Part shown: one piece after another, positions 52,034 through 61,401 of the stretch
How positions within the stretch are numbered: the stretch's first letter is position 1
Layout: each line of letters starts with the position of its first letter
DNA from: Carnobacterium_A antarcticum
GTDB taxonomy: Bacteria > Bacillota > Bacilli > Lactobacillales > Carnobacteriaceae
NCBI RefSeq assembly: GCF_042658365.1
Contig: NZ_JBHSQC010000015.1
Length of the DNA stretch: 64,000 bases
Reading direction: 5' to 3' (one strand)
The notes under the pieces: model-generated
What the model was told of the DNA's origin: nothing
The model's input: only the letters and a program-made list of their open reading frames with translations
Databases searched by the model: none
Made by a program: the position numbers and the translations under genes

Positions 52034-53044
52034 ATGTCGATAAAAGTAGCGATTAATGGATTTGGACGTATTGGACGTTTGGCATTGCGTCGGATGTTGG
52101 AAAAGGACACAGACTTAGAGGTTGTCGCAATCAATGACTTGACGAATAATGACGACTTGGTTTATTTGCTAAAATACGATACGGCACAAGGCCGGTTCCC
52201 GTATGATGTAGAAGTTGGGAACGATGCGATTGTGGTAGATGGGAAAAAAATCAAATCGTTTGAAGAAAAAGATGCTAGTCAGTTACCATGGGGCGATTTA
52301 GGCATCGACATTGTCTTGGAATGTACTGGTTTTTATACTTCAGCGAAAAAATCACAAGCCCATTTGGATGCAGGTGCAAAACGTGTCTTAATCTCTGCAC
52401 CGGTAAAAGCTGCGGGAGCGGAAGTAGACAATACTAAAACAATCGTTTATGGTGTGAATCATGATTCGCTTGATGAAAATGACAAAATCGTCTCTGCAGC
52501 ATCGTGCACCACGAACTGTTTAGCACCAATGGCAAATGTATTGAACAACAAGTATGGAATCGACAGTGCTTTAATGTCAACAATTCATGCGTATACTGCA
52601 TCGCAAGCATTGCAAGATTCCCCAGGTGGACGTAAAAACCGTGCAGGGGCACAAAATGCTATACCGGCTTCAACAGGTGCTGCCAAAGCGGTAGGGAAAG
52701 TTATTCCTGAATTAGATGGAAAAATTGACGGAACGGCTGTCAGAATTCCGACTATTACGGGATCAATGACAGAACTATACTCTGTTTTGAATAAAGAAGT
52801 AACAGTGGAAGAAGTAAACGCGGCAATGAAAGAAGCTTCAAACGATGCGTTTCTTTATACTGAAGACGAAATCGTATCTTCAGACGTTATCGGAGTACCT
52901 GCTGGCTCAATTTTTGATGCCACTCAAACAAAAGTAATCGAAGGCACTAAGGGACAATTAGTCAAAACGGTTGCTTGGTACGATAACGAGTATGGCTTTG
53001 TGTCTAACATGGTAGGTACTTTAGAACATTTTGCTGCTATTTAA
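52034..53044 (+). CDS. gap: Glyceraldehyde-3-phosphate dehydrogenase
   Basis: 336-residue glycolytic enzyme. KVAINGFGRIGRLALRRM binds NAD; catalytic C158 lies in ASCTTNCLAP; VAWYDNEYGF and SNMV near the end. AAGGAGG precedes ATG 52034 (TTG 52031 is in frame but too close). It is a single gene here, not part of a gap-pgk-tpi cluster. A terminator follows. Confidence 0.96.
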   Translation: MSIKVAINGFGRIGRLALRRMLEKDTDLEVVAINDLTNNDDLVYLLKYDTAQGRFPYDVEVGNDAIVVDGKKIKSFEEKDASQLPWGDLGIDIVLECTGFYTSAKKSQAHLDAGAKRVLISAPVKAAGAEVDNTKTIVYGVNHDSLDENDKIVSAASCTTNCLAPMANVLNNKYGIDSALMSTIHAYTASQALQDSPGGRKNRAGAQNAIPASTGAAKAVGKVIPELDGKIDGTAVRIPTITGSMTELYSVLNKEVTVEEVNAAMKEASNDAFLYTEDEIVSSDVIGVPAGSIFDATQTKVIEGTKGQLVKTVAWYDNEYGFVSNMVGTLEHFAAI

Positions 53045-53061
53045 ACAACAGGCTAATTAAC

Positions 53062-53091
53062 GGGGAGCAGAAAGCTTCCCGTTTTTTTGTG
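53062..53091 (+). terminator. Terminator after gap
   Basis: ACGGGGAGC/GCTTCCCGT (one wobble), loop AGAAA, seven Ts. Between it and 53461 are two weaker hairpins (about 53130–53158 and 53300–53330) but no gene. Confidence 0.8.
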
Positions 53092-53511
53092 TTTCAAAAC
53101 GTTAATATTATACATACCAATGCTTAAAGGCACTTTTAAATTTTAAAGAGTGCCATTTTATATTGATTCTATTTTCCACGAAACGTTCATATTGAAATCA
53201 AAAAGTATGTACAAATCCTCAGTTTTGGAAGCACCAAACTCAACTTAGAATAGCAATTGCCCAGTGTGAATTCATTCTATTCTTCATAATTGATTGTCAA
53301 AAAAAGGACTGTTTATTTGGCAGCTCTTTCTTTGTGTAAATCCATGTTTACTGAATCTTTACGTGTTATTGATCAACACTAAACATTCGTCCTCTACAGT
53401 AAGAGTATAGGCTCATTTGATTGAGGGCTTATAAATATATCTTGATTTGGGAGGAAAAGAATTGCATATAAAAAAAAAGTTAATAGATTTTCTGTTCCAA
53501 GTATAGCTGCC

Positions 53512-55257
53512 GTGGTTTTGTTGGTACCGTTTGTGTTAGCCGGCTGCCAAACAAACGCAGCACCAAGCACTTCAGAAACGGCTTCTTCAGTGGTTAGTTC
53601 TTCAGGAAATGAGATAGAGTTATTAGAGAGTAAGCCAAAGGTGGCTGAAGTTGAAGCAAACAATGTACCTAACCGTATCATTACGACACTCAATGGAGAT
53701 ACTCAAACTCAAATGGGCTTTAATTGGTATACAACGGATAAATTTGACGATGCCAAAGCGTGGGTAAGTACGTCAGAAGATTTAAGCGATCCATTAATTT
53801 TTGAACCAGAAGCTGTCGAAGTGACGAATCAATACGCAGAAAGAACAGAAGACGGTTTTTATATTTATGCAGATTTGGAAATGGATGAAGAAGGAAATCC
53901 TGTGGAAGGAGAAAACAGCGAACCCGTTGTGAATGGCTACTACACAGATGAAGGCAAAAGCGGACCGGAATGGACAAGCGGAGATGCAGTCGGTTCGTTA
54001 GATTTGGTTGACGTGACAGAATACTCTTATAAGACCTTAGCAACGGATTTAGAGCCGAGCACCACTTACTACTACCAAGTTGGAAGCGAAACGGGCGAAA
54101 AGAGCGAGGTGGGAACATTCAATACCTCAGGTGAATCAGGCGATGAATTTACTTTCGTACAATACACCGATACTCAAAATGCTTATTGGAATGAAAATGT
54201 CCTCAATGAAGCGGCTTACGGTGCAGATACCATTAAACAAGCTTTGGAAATTGCTGATGCCGATTTTGTGCTGCACACAGGGGATGTCGTGGAAACAGCC
54301 GAAGTAGAAGATGAATGGATCGATATATTTTCTCAATCTGAAGAATCTTGGTTGCAGCAGCCGTTAGTCGTTGCCCCAGGAAACCATGATGAATATGCGT
54401 TAAAGTATGGCGACTCTCAATTAACTGAGAAATTTAATGAACATGTCAATGTGCCGGTAACAAATGATAAAGTCGATGGCGGATCTTATTACTCGCTTGA
54501 TTACAATGGCGTACATATCGTAGTCGCTAATACGAACGACAATAAAGTATCTGAAGACAATCCAGAAGGCAAGGCTTTAGGCGAAGAACAATTAGCATGG
54601 ATCGAAGCAGATATCAAACAAGCTCGTGAAAATGGTGCTGAATGGGTTGTGTTAACTTACCATAAACCGTTGTACTCTAAATCTTATCATTCGCTTCAAG
54701 ACGAAGATGTTCAAAAAGTCAGAGAAGAATTTATGCAAATGATTGATGAATTAGATGTTGACCTGGCTTTACAAGGACACGATCATGTCATCTCTAGAAC
54801 GAAGTCTCTGAACTTTGTACCGACAGATGAAAATTTCTCCAATGCTACAATCGACCAGTCAGAAGTTGTTATTGGAGAAGACAATGTCGAATACTACAAG
54901 AACCCGTCTGGGACAGTATTTGTATTACCGAACACAGGAGGGACAAAAGCCTATGATGATCTTTACAGCAAATCACTGGAACATGTTCATGAGGTAAGAC
55001 CGGATTTAGATTGGATGACTCAAGAAGATTTAGATTACTACAACAACCTTTTTGCTTTCGGCGGACAACCGCAAAAAGATGGTGTATTTGCAAATTCGCA
55101 TTCCAACAATCGGGACTCCACTGTTCAAAACTTTGCCGTTTATAATGTAAATGGAGACGAACTGACAGTAGAAATTTACCAAGTATTTGGCGAGCTGCTG
55201 GAAGGCGAAGAACGTGCAGTTGAAAAAGTACATGAATTTGGAATTGTGAAAGAGTAA
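53512..55257 (+). CDS. Lipoprotein metallophosphoesterase (purple-acid-phosphatase-like)
   Basis: 581 residues from GTG 53512. An N-terminal fibronectin-like PAP domain (TTYYYQVGSETGEKSEVGTF) leads to a calcineurin-like domain with FVLHTGDVVET, APGNHDEY, TYHKPLY and LQGHDHVISR metal motifs. Lipobox LAGC. The frame continues in front of 53512 to 53461 with a basic n-region (YKKKVNRFSVPSIAA). The only well-placed start, TTG 53462 behind GGGAGG, is one base out of frame because of nine As at 53470–53478; ten As would join them. Extracellular phosphatase or nucleotidase, substrate unknown. Confidence 0.88.
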   Translation: MVLLVPFVLAGCQTNAAPSTSETASSVVSSSGNEIELLESKPKVAEVEANNVPNRIITTLNGDTQTQMGFNWYTTDKFDDAKAWVSTSEDLSDPLIFEPEAVEVTNQYAERTEDGFYIYADLEMDEEGNPVEGENSEPVVNGYYTDEGKSGPEWTSGDAVGSLDLVDVTEYSYKTLATDLEPSTTYYYQVGSETGEKSEVGTFNTSGESGDEFTFVQYTDTQNAYWNENVLNEAAYGADTIKQALEIADADFVLHTGDVVETAEVEDEWIDIFSQSEESWLQQPLVVAPGNHDEYALKYGDSQLTEKFNEHVNVPVTNDKVDGGSYYSLDYNGVHIVVANTNDNKVSEDNPEGKALGEEQLAWIEADIKQARENGAEWVVLTYHKPLYSKSYHSLQDEDVQKVREEFMQMIDELDVDLALQGHDHVISRTKSLNFVPTDENFSNATIDQSEVVIGEDNVEYYKNPSGTVFVLPNTGGTKAYDDLYSKSLEHVHEVRPDLDWMTQEDLDYYNNLFAFGGQPQKDGVFANSHSNNRDSTVQNFAVYNVNGDELTVEIYQVFGELLEGEERAVEKVHEFGIVKE

Positions 55258-55285
55258 AAGTACGTAGGTAGAACATAATTTATCA

Positions 55286-55323
55286 AAAGGGAGAGGACTG
55301 CTTATACGGCACCTCTCTTTTTT
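55286..55323 (+). terminator. Terminator after the metallophosphatase
   Basis: GGGAGAGG…CCTCTC with an ACTGC-TTATA-CGGCA inner part, then six Ts; related to the other TTATA-loop terminators. Confidence 0.7.
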
Positions 55324-55324
55324 G

Positions 55325-55353
55325 TTGTATTTGCAACAAAGTTTTTATACAAT
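55325..55353 (+). promoter_or_regulatory. Promoter of the MarR-GNAT pair
   Basis: TTGTAT (55325–55330), 17-base spacer, TACAAT (55348–55353). Confidence 0.65.
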
Positions 55354-55384
55354 AAGAGTGTCAATGATGAAATGAGGGAACGAG

Positions 55385-55837
55385 ATGATAAATATTCTTC
55401 GTGATATTGGTGTCATTGCGAGATCGTTAGATTCGATCGCCAATATAGAGTTTAAAGAGTTAAATCTTACAAGAGGACAGTACCTTTATTTGGTAAGAAT
55501 TAAGGAGAACCCGGGAATTATACCGGATAATTTAAGCGAAATGATAAAAATTGATCGAACCACTGCGTCAAGAGCCATTCGAAAACTTGAGGAACGCGGG
55601 TTTATTGAGAAGAGATCCGATTCAGCAAACAAAAAGATAAAAAGATTATTTACTACCAAAAAAGGCGATGAGTTAGCTGATTTTATAATCAAAGAGAATG
55701 AATACTCGAATGAAGTTGCTTTAAAGGGTTTGACGGATGAGGAAATCGAGACTTTTTCTCAACTTTTAAGCAAAATCAAACTCAATACTGAACGAGATTG
55801 GGGCTTTGTAAAAAAAGGAAATAAAAGGACTTACTGA
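55385..55837 (+). CDS. MarR-family transcriptional regulator
   Basis: 150 residues with the winged helix IIPDNLSEMIKIDRTTASRAIRKLEERGFIEKRSDSANKKIKRLFTT. Fifteen bases before a GNAT gene, an arrangement common in Firmicutes, so it likely controls that acetyltransferase. Confidence 0.9.
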   Translation: MINILRDIGVIARSLDSIANIEFKELNLTRGQYLYLVRIKENPGIIPDNLSEMIKIDRTTASRAIRKLEERGFIEKRSDSANKKIKRLFTTKKGDELADFIIKENEYSNEVALKGLTDEEIETFSQLLSKIKLNTERDWGFVKKGNKRTY

Positions 55838-55851
55838 AGGAGCTGTTAAAT

Positions 55852-56364
55852 TTGGAATTTAAAAAAGGCACATTAGCTGATGTAATGCTGCTTCAGCAAA
55901 TCAGTATTGAAACATTTACAGATACTTTTAAAGAACAAAATACCGAGGAAGATCTAAAACAGTATTTAGAGAAAGCTTATACTGTTGATCAGCTCAAAAA
56001 AGAATTAGCTAATGAGAAATCTTCTTTTTTCTTTTTACAAGATAATGAAGAAACAGTAGGTTATTTAAAAGTAAACGTAGAGGATGCCCAAACAGAGGAT
56101 ATTGCTGAAAGTGCTATGGAAATCGAACGAATTTACATTCGCAGTCATTATAAAAGAAAGGGTTATGGGAAATTCTTGATAGAACAAGCTGAAAGGTTTG
56201 CTCAAAAAGCAAACAAAAAGGCTATTTGGTTAGGTGTTTGGGAGGAAAATACAGCAGCTCTAGCCTTTTACAAAGATAGAGGATTTGTTCAGACGAGCTC
56301 ACACTCCTTTTTCATGGGAGATGACGAACAAACAGATCTCATCATGACAAAACAATTGGTTTAA
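55852..56364 (+). CDS. GNAT-family N-acetyltransferase (PaiA-like)
   Basis: 170 residues from TTG behind GAAGGAG. DVMLLQQISIETFTDTFKEQNTEEDL and the acetyl-CoA loop YIRSHYKRKGYGKFLIEQAE, then WLGVWEENTAALAFYKDRGF, resemble PaiA polyamine/spermidine acetyltransferases. The substrate is an inference. Cotranscribed with the MarR gene. Confidence 0.87.
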   Translation: MEFKKGTLADVMLLQQISIETFTDTFKEQNTEEDLKQYLEKAYTVDQLKKELANEKSSFFFLQDNEETVGYLKVNVEDAQTEDIAESAMEIERIYIRSHYKRKGYGKFLIEQAERFAQKANKKAIWLGVWEENTAALAFYKDRGFVQTSSHSFFMGDDEQTDLIMTKQLV

Positions 56365-56534
56365 TGGTGAAAGGAATCAAGAATTAACAGGTTGATGAAA
56401 TAAAGGATAAAAGAAGTACCAACCTATTAACTGTCTAGAGCGATTATAAAAATAGGGGGAAAAGCGATGCGCGATTACCATACAGCAAAGAATGGCGAAT
56501 AAAAAAATGGATGACTTAAGGGAGTTTTGTTTAG

Positions 56535-57368
56535 ATGGTTTATGCGGATTATCATGTCCATAGCGATTACAGTGACGATTCCTGGTATTTAATGGAAGAT
56601 GTCGTAAAAGATGCTATTCAGTTAGGTTTAGAGGAAATTTGTTTTACTGATCATGTAGATTATGGGGTCAAACCCGATTGGAAACCAGAGGAAGAGTTTC
56701 AAGCAGGTGAGAATAAAGACGTTAAAAATGTTCATTACGAACTTTATTTTTCGGAGCTAGAGAAACTTTCTAAGAAATATGAAAAAAACATAACCATTAA
56801 AAAAGGCCTAGAGTTCGGTATGCAAATCCATACAATTCCGCAGTTTGAGAAACTCTATCAGTCTCAAGACTTTGACTTTATTTTGTTATCAGTCCATCAA
56901 ATTGAAAATAAAGAATTTTGGACAGGAGAATTTCAAAAAGGGCACACACATCGGGAAAGTTACGATAGGTATTACGATGAGATGTATCAATTAGTCACTT
57001 CTTATAAAGAGTATAGCGTGTTGGCACATATGGATTTGGTGAGACGTTACCTAGATAAAGAAGTTGATATGTTTGAGTATAGTAAAGATAAAATAGTGAA
57101 AATATTAAAAAAAGTGATAGAAGACAATAAAGGAATAGAAATAAACACATCCTCAGTTCGGTATGGAATCAACGGTTTGACGCCTTCTATAGAAATCTTA
57201 AAATTGTATCATGAGCTTGGAGGTAAGATCATTACGATTGGCAGCGATAGTCATAAACCAGAACATTTAGGGTTTCACATCAAAGAATCCAAGAAAATTT
57301 TAAAAGATATTGGTTATACTCATTTTTGTACTTTTGATAAAATGAAACCTATCTTTCACAAACTATAG
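56535..57368 (+). CDS. PHP-domain histidinol-phosphatase-family protein
   Basis: 277 residues. DYHVHSDYSDDS (first metal motif), EEICFTDHVDYG, GLEFGMQIH, ILLSVHQIE, LAHMDLVRRY, and ITIGSDSHKPEHLG are the PHP metal ligands. HisJ-like, but no histidine genes are nearby, so another phosphoester may be the substrate. RBS AGGGAGT. A tiny 11-codon frame lies just upstream (56467–56502). Confidence 0.88.
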   Translation: MVYADYHVHSDYSDDSWYLMEDVVKDAIQLGLEEICFTDHVDYGVKPDWKPEEEFQAGENKDVKNVHYELYFSELEKLSKKYEKNITIKKGLEFGMQIHTIPQFEKLYQSQDFDFILLSVHQIENKEFWTGEFQKGHTHRESYDRYYDEMYQLVTSYKEYSVLAHMDLVRRYLDKEVDMFEYSKDKIVKILKKVIEDNKGIEINTSSVRYGINGLTPSIEILKLYHELGGKIITIGSDSHKPEHLGFHIKESKKILKDIGYTHFCTFDKMKPIFHKL

Positions 57369-57446
57369 AATTTTTGGTATTGTGTTGATTCTCTATTTGT
57401 AAAATAGATAGTGAAAAAATGTAGAAGATAGATACTCAATTCCTTT

Positions 57447-57597
57447 TACGTACCTTAAGTTGGTTGAATTTCTATCGATAAGGCAGGCAAATCCATTTTG
57501 CATACCTTAAGTAGGATAAAATTTCTCCCTTAAGGCACGCAAATCAATTTTGCATGCCCTAAAGGAGAAAAAGACTATCATTTAAGTCACGCAAACT
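57447..57597. repeat. Array of three hairpin repeat units
   Basis: Units at about 57447–57493, 57496–57545 and 57549–57597 (period about 53). Each has TTTTGCATACCTTAAGT on the left and CTTAAGGCACGCAAATC on the right in variant form, so each folds as a hairpin. Same family as 38367–38468. Confidence 0.7.
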
Positions 57598-57675
57598 TTT
57601 TTTGAATAAAATAATGTCTTTAACCTCCTACTTATTTTGGCTAAATCGGTAGGATTCTTCCATATATAATAAAAA

Positions 57676-57717
57676 ATGACACCTTCCTCTTTTTTATACA
57701 GGAGAAAGGTGTCATGT
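57676..57717. terminator. Terminator for the M24-like gene
   Basis: ATGACACCTT/AAGGTGTCAT around a loop with TCTTTTTTAT, close to the stop of the minus-strand gene. Confidence 0.6.
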
Positions 57718-57766
57718 TTATTTGTTTATTTTTTTTTAACGAGTAAGTTGAAAGCGAAATTTTAGT

Positions 57767-59152
57767 TTACGCTTCTTTTGTATAAGCTAGTGTTTTATTC
57801 AAGAAGAATGGAGTATAGAAAGCTACAGTATCGCTTAAAGGTAAAATATCATCAGAAAGATCAATGTTGATTACATTTTTGATGTAGTTTCTTCTATCTT
57901 CAATACGTTTCCAAACATCTGGATACTGCTGTTTTAACTCGTCTCTCAAAGCTTTATCGGCTATAGCGATTGGTTCTTCAGCGCTTGCACCTGAGTAGCC
58001 TGGCACACTTGGAATGATATCCACTTGGAACAGTTGTCCGCTTTTAACTACAGCTTTAGATCCTGGGTAGAATGGAGAAGACATCCACTCGTCATCTCCT
58101 GTGTAGTGTCCAGGGTTTAGGGTCCAGCCATAAACGTCAGAAGGGAATACTTTCTCGATCATAGAGTAAAATTCATCGCCAGAAATACCAATGCTGATAT
58201 TTTCTAACCAAGTTGCATAGGCTGTGAAGTAAGGTTTGCCCAATTTATCCAAATAATCTTTTTGATTCTCTGGCAGTTCTTCTTGAGAAGAAACTACAAA
58301 TCCAGCACGACTGCTCAAACCGCCTTTGTAGCCTACAGTTATGGAGTAGTTGTCGGACAATTGGGCTTCTTTATCTCTTGGATAAAGAGTCGCATTAGTG
58401 AACCGTTGTCCGGCAGCACTAATGGTCGTGACAGTATTTGGTTGTCCATCTTGTGCAAGCAAAGCGCCAATTTCTTTTTCGGTTTTGCCAGCTTCAATTG
58501 CTTGTATCGCATTAAACATGCCGATACCTGCTAGAGAAGCACCGTATTCAAAATGAGCAATTTCATTGGCATTATGCGTTGTACGCAAGCCGCCTTCAGG
58601 AGAGCTCAAAGAAAACGTGAAGTTCTTTAACTGGCTTCTGTTCGAAACATAGTTTAACAAGCTGTCTATGATATAAAATGGCAAATCAAATAAATCTGCA
58701 TTATCGTAACTGCTAGAAGTAAAAAGTTTCCAGCCAATGATACCAATTTGAGCATCTGGTTTAATTTGGCTTTCTTCAAAATGATCTTCCAACGTTTTTT
58801 CGCCATCCATCGGTTGGTTTGGAAGAGAGAAGAAAGGAACATGGATTGGTTTAGCATCCACTCTAGAATGTTCCGCCAACTTCAGATTTTCATTTCCTAA
58901 TAATAAATAACTGTCTCCATTAGCATGAATGACTAAGCAAGCTTCTTCGAACCGTGGGATAAAGCCAGTAAAATATTCAAAGTTGGCTCCGTGTTCACGA
59001 TCGGCATAGATGATCGCCGTATCCATTGAATAGGTTTTCATTTGTTTTAGAAAGTTTTCTTTTCTAGCAGCCATTGTTTCGTCCGTTAATATGACGGATT
59101 GCGGGTTAGAGTGTATAGTAGGCAGCGTTACAGTGTTTAAATTAATGTTCAT
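57767..59152 (-). CDS. M24 (aminopeptidase P)-fold protein lacking the usual metal ligands
   Basis: 461 residues. N-terminal creatinase-like domain (TAIIYADREHGANFEYFTGF) and a pita-bread C-terminal domain with NEIAHFEYGASLAGIGMFNA. Where M24 enzymes have a D…D pair, this has SITVGYKGGLSSRAGFV; the GHxxG stretch reads PGHYTGDDEW, and the late Glu ligands are not evident. So either a metal-free enzyme like creatinase or an inactive homologue. RBS AGAGGAAA. Its start overlaps the DeoR gene by 11 bases. Confidence 0.8.
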   Translation of the reverse strand: MNINLNTVTLPTIHSNPQSVILTDETMAARKENFLKQMKTYSMDTAIIYADREHGANFEYFTGFIPRFEEACLVIHANGDSYLLLGNENLKLAEHSRVDAKPIHVPFFSLPNQPMDGEKTLEDHFEESQIKPDAQIGIIGWKLFTSSSYDNADLFDLPFYIIDSLLNYVSNRSQLKNFTFSLSSPEGGLRTTHNANEIAHFEYGASLAGIGMFNAIQAIEAGKTEKEIGALLAQDGQPNTVTTISAAGQRFTNATLYPRDKEAQLSDNYSITVGYKGGLSSRAGFVVSSQEELPENQKDYLDKLGKPYFTAYATWLENISIGISGDEFYSMIEKVFPSDVYGWTLNPGHYTGDDEWMSSPFYPGSKAVVKSGQLFQVDIIPSVPGYSGASAEEPIAIADKALRDELKQQYPDVWKRIEDRRNYIKNVINIDLSDDILPLSDTVAFYTPFFLNKTLAYTKEA

Positions 59153-59927
59153 TTTTAATTTCCTCTTTTCTAACAGATTTTATATTGGTTAATTGGTTTA
59201 TTTCTTTAAATACAGGTTGTTCACTTTCCAAGTCCGTTACGATCATATCAAAGTCGGTAATTTCCCCTACTTTATGGAGATAAGACAAACCAAATTTCTT
59301 GTGATCGGCTACGAGCACATTTTTTCTAGATTGTTTCATAATATTCTTTTTGGTAAAAGCATCTTCTCCATTTGGCAGTGTAATCCCTGAGTTAACAGTA
59401 ATGCCTTCTGTGCCTATAAAGGCAATATCAAAATTGAAATTTTTGACAAAATCAGATGTTTCTAAACCTAAAAAGCCTTTTGAAAGATCTCGATACTTTC
59501 CAGGAACACAATGCAGCTGAATGTCCTCAAATTTAGCTAAAGAATTCATAACCAATAATGAATTGGTATAAAACTGACAATTTTCGATATTGAATAATTC
59601 TCTGGCAACGGCTAACGTGGTTGTTCCGGTCTCAATAAAAACAGAGCTTCCAGGTTTGACTAAGGTTCGGCAAAATTTGGCAATCATTTTTTTCTCATAA
59701 ATACTGACTTCTTCTTTGATCGATATTGGGTTTTCAAGTGAGGCATCTTCTCGGTAGATAGCACCTCCATGGACCAATTGGATTTCTTCCCATTTGGCGA
59801 GCTCTTTTAAATCTCGATTGATCGTCATCATAGAGACGCTTAGTTCATCAGCTAGTTCTTTTGTAGTAACCTCACCATTGATTTTTACTAAATCGAGGAT
59901 AAGTTCTTGTCTTTTCGTTTGATTCAA
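59142..59927 (-). CDS. DeoR-family transcriptional regulator
   Basis: 261 residues. N-terminal HTH (RQELILDLVKINGEVTTKELADELSVSMMTINRDLKEL) and a DeoR sensor domain (ETGTTTLAVARELF, FIGTEGITVNSGITLPN, VADHKKFG). TTG 59927 has AAGGAGG eight bases upstream; the longer GTG start overlaps it. A promoter TTGCTT-16-TACAAT is visible upstream on this strand. It overlaps the M24-like gene, its probable target. Confidence 0.9.
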   Translation of the reverse strand: MNQTKRQELILDLVKINGEVTTKELADELSVSMMTINRDLKELAKWEEIQLVHGGAIYREDASLENPISIKEEVSIYEKKMIAKFCRTLVKPGSSVFIETGTTTLAVARELFNIENCQFYTNSLLVMNSLAKFEDIQLHCVPGKYRDLSKGFLGLETSDFVKNFNFDIAFIGTEGITVNSGITLPNGEDAFTKKNIMKQSRKNVLVADHKKFGLSYLHKVGEITDFDMIVTDLESEQPVFKEINQLTNIKSVRKEEIKNEH

Positions 59928-60144
59928 TTGAAACACCTCCTTAACTTATCTACTGGTGTTGGTTTCTTCTCATTCATTGTAACATTTAACGGAATAAAAG
60001 CAACACATAATAACATATTGTTAGTTTAGTGTTATTTTAAATTTATTTCAAAAAGATGTTTTGACTAAATTATCATTAAATGATAAGATGAAATTTAATT
60101 AAGGATAATAAGAGTCTTTAATATCTTTAATAAGGAGGGAAACC

Positions 60145-60561
60145 ATGAAATACTCAAAAGCTACTGATAATGCATTGCACACAATGGTGTATTTAATGAC
60201 TTTGCCTGAAGGAGATATGATAGGGGTTCAGAGCCTAGCGGAAACACAAAGACTTTCGCCAACCTATTTGTCAAAGATATTAACGAAACTTGCTAAAGCT
60301 GGATTAGTAGAATCGACACGGGGAGTTAAGGGAGGATATCGAGTCTCTAAACCAAAAGATAACATCACATTTTTAGATGTCATAAAAGCAATTGAAGGAG
60401 ACTCTAGTTTGTTCAGTTGTTCTATAAACCATAATCAAGGCTGCATGATTGAGGATGTCATGATAAAAGCAGAACAAAATATGAAAGACGAACTTGAGCA
60501 TAACTATCTCATTGATATCGTCTCTAAAATGGAAGAAAAGCATATGCATAAAAACAAATAA
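60145..60561 (+). CDS. Rrf2-family transcriptional regulator
   Basis: 138 residues: MKYSKATDNALHTMVYLMTL, SLAETQRLSPTYLSKILTKLAKAGLVESTRGVKGGY, then two cysteines in CSINHNQGC. IscR/NsrR usually have three Cys, so redox sensing by disulfide or no cluster is possible. Precedes a methyltransferase gene it may control. Confidence 0.9.
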   Translation: MKYSKATDNALHTMVYLMTLPEGDMIGVQSLAETQRLSPTYLSKILTKLAKAGLVESTRGVKGGYRVSKPKDNITFLDVIKAIEGDSSLFSCSINHNQGCMIEDVMIKAEQNMKDELEHNYLIDIVSKMEEKHMHKNK

Positions 60562-60632
60562 AATGAAGAACAAGGGACTGTTGGCAGTTTTATCTACGGT
60601 GCCAAACAGTTAAATTGAAAAGGAGAATGAAT

Positions 60633-61220
60633 ATGAAAAACTATGACCACTCACATCATAAGGGTAATTTTGAAAAGAAAGTCGCGTCTCTAGACAATGC
60701 AAAAAGAAGAGAGGAATTCCCGCCAGAACAGTTGCTGAAACAATTTCCAATCAACGCTAACGACACTATTTTAGATATAGGGGCAGGAACGGGATTTTTA
60801 ACGATACCGGCTGCTAAAGCAACTGATGGTCTGGTCTATGCTCTTGATATAGATCCTAAAATGTTGCAGATCATCCGTTCTAAGGCTGATGAAGAAGGAC
60901 TTAAAAATATACGAACCATTAAAGAAGAAATGAAAGATTTGCCTTTATCAGCCAATTCAATGGATATTGTTTTAGCTTCGTTAGTCCTGCATGAGATAAA
61001 TCCTTTACCTGAGATATTACAGTTCATCAACCAAGTCCTTAAAACAAAGGGCACATTTGTATGTGTGGAATTAGAAAAAGAGGAAAATTCAAGTCAGCAT
61101 CACCCAAGAATAGCTTCAACTGAAATGGAACAACAGCTAAACCGAGCAGGGTTTGAAGTAACCAAGAAATATCATCCGACAGATGCTATTTACGTTATCA
61201 TTGCTCAAAAGAAAGACTAA
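60633..61220 (+). CDS. Class I SAM-dependent methyltransferase
   Basis: 195 residues. DTILDIGAGTGFLTIPAAKA (SAM motif I), ALDIDPKMLQII, MDIVLASLVLHEI. The His-rich opening DHSHHKGNFEKKV hints at a metal-related role. ATG 60633 fits the AAGGAG at 60619–60624 better than ATG 60627. Substrate unknown. Confidence 0.88.
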   Translation: MKNYDHSHHKGNFEKKVASLDNAKRREEFPPEQLLKQFPINANDTILDIGAGTGFLTIPAAKATDGLVYALDIDPKMLQIIRSKADEEGLKNIRTIKEEMKDLPLSANSMDIVLASLVLHEINPLPEILQFINQVLKTKGTFVCVELEKEENSSQHHPRIASTEMEQQLNRAGFEVTKKYHPTDAIYVIIAQKKD

Positions 61221-61338
61221 GTTGAGACGCTTAATTTTATCTCAAAAATAATATTGATCATGTAAGAGAAAAGCAATGTATTTTTATAAAATTACTTTGA
61301 AAAGGTAAGTAGATTTATCTATCTATTTATTTTTTTTT

Positions 61339-61372
61339 TTGCTAACATAGTTACTTATAGTAACTATGTTAG
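61339..61372 (+). promoter_or_regulatory. Promoter overlapped by a 13-base-arm palindrome (MarR operator)
   Basis: CTAACATAGTTAC (61342–61354) and its perfect complement (61360–61372), spaced by five bases, cover a promoter TTGCTA (61339–61344) with TAACTA (61361–61366). Clear autoregulatory site for the MarR gene that follows. Confidence 0.8.
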
Positions 61373-61401
61373 GTAACTTAATTCGGAAGGAGAGGGAAAC
61401 A

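Noticed and set aside
52434..52652. Minus-strand frame inside gap
   Set aside because: Antisense shadow of the conserved GAPDH catalytic region.
56467..56502. 11-codon frame behind GGGGGAAAAG before the PHP gene
   Set aside because: Too short to support as a gene; mentioned only in the neighbouring entry.
57447..57597. CRISPR array
   Set aside because: Units are palindromic with variable arms and continuous spacing, only three copies, and no cas genes; they are hairpin repeats.
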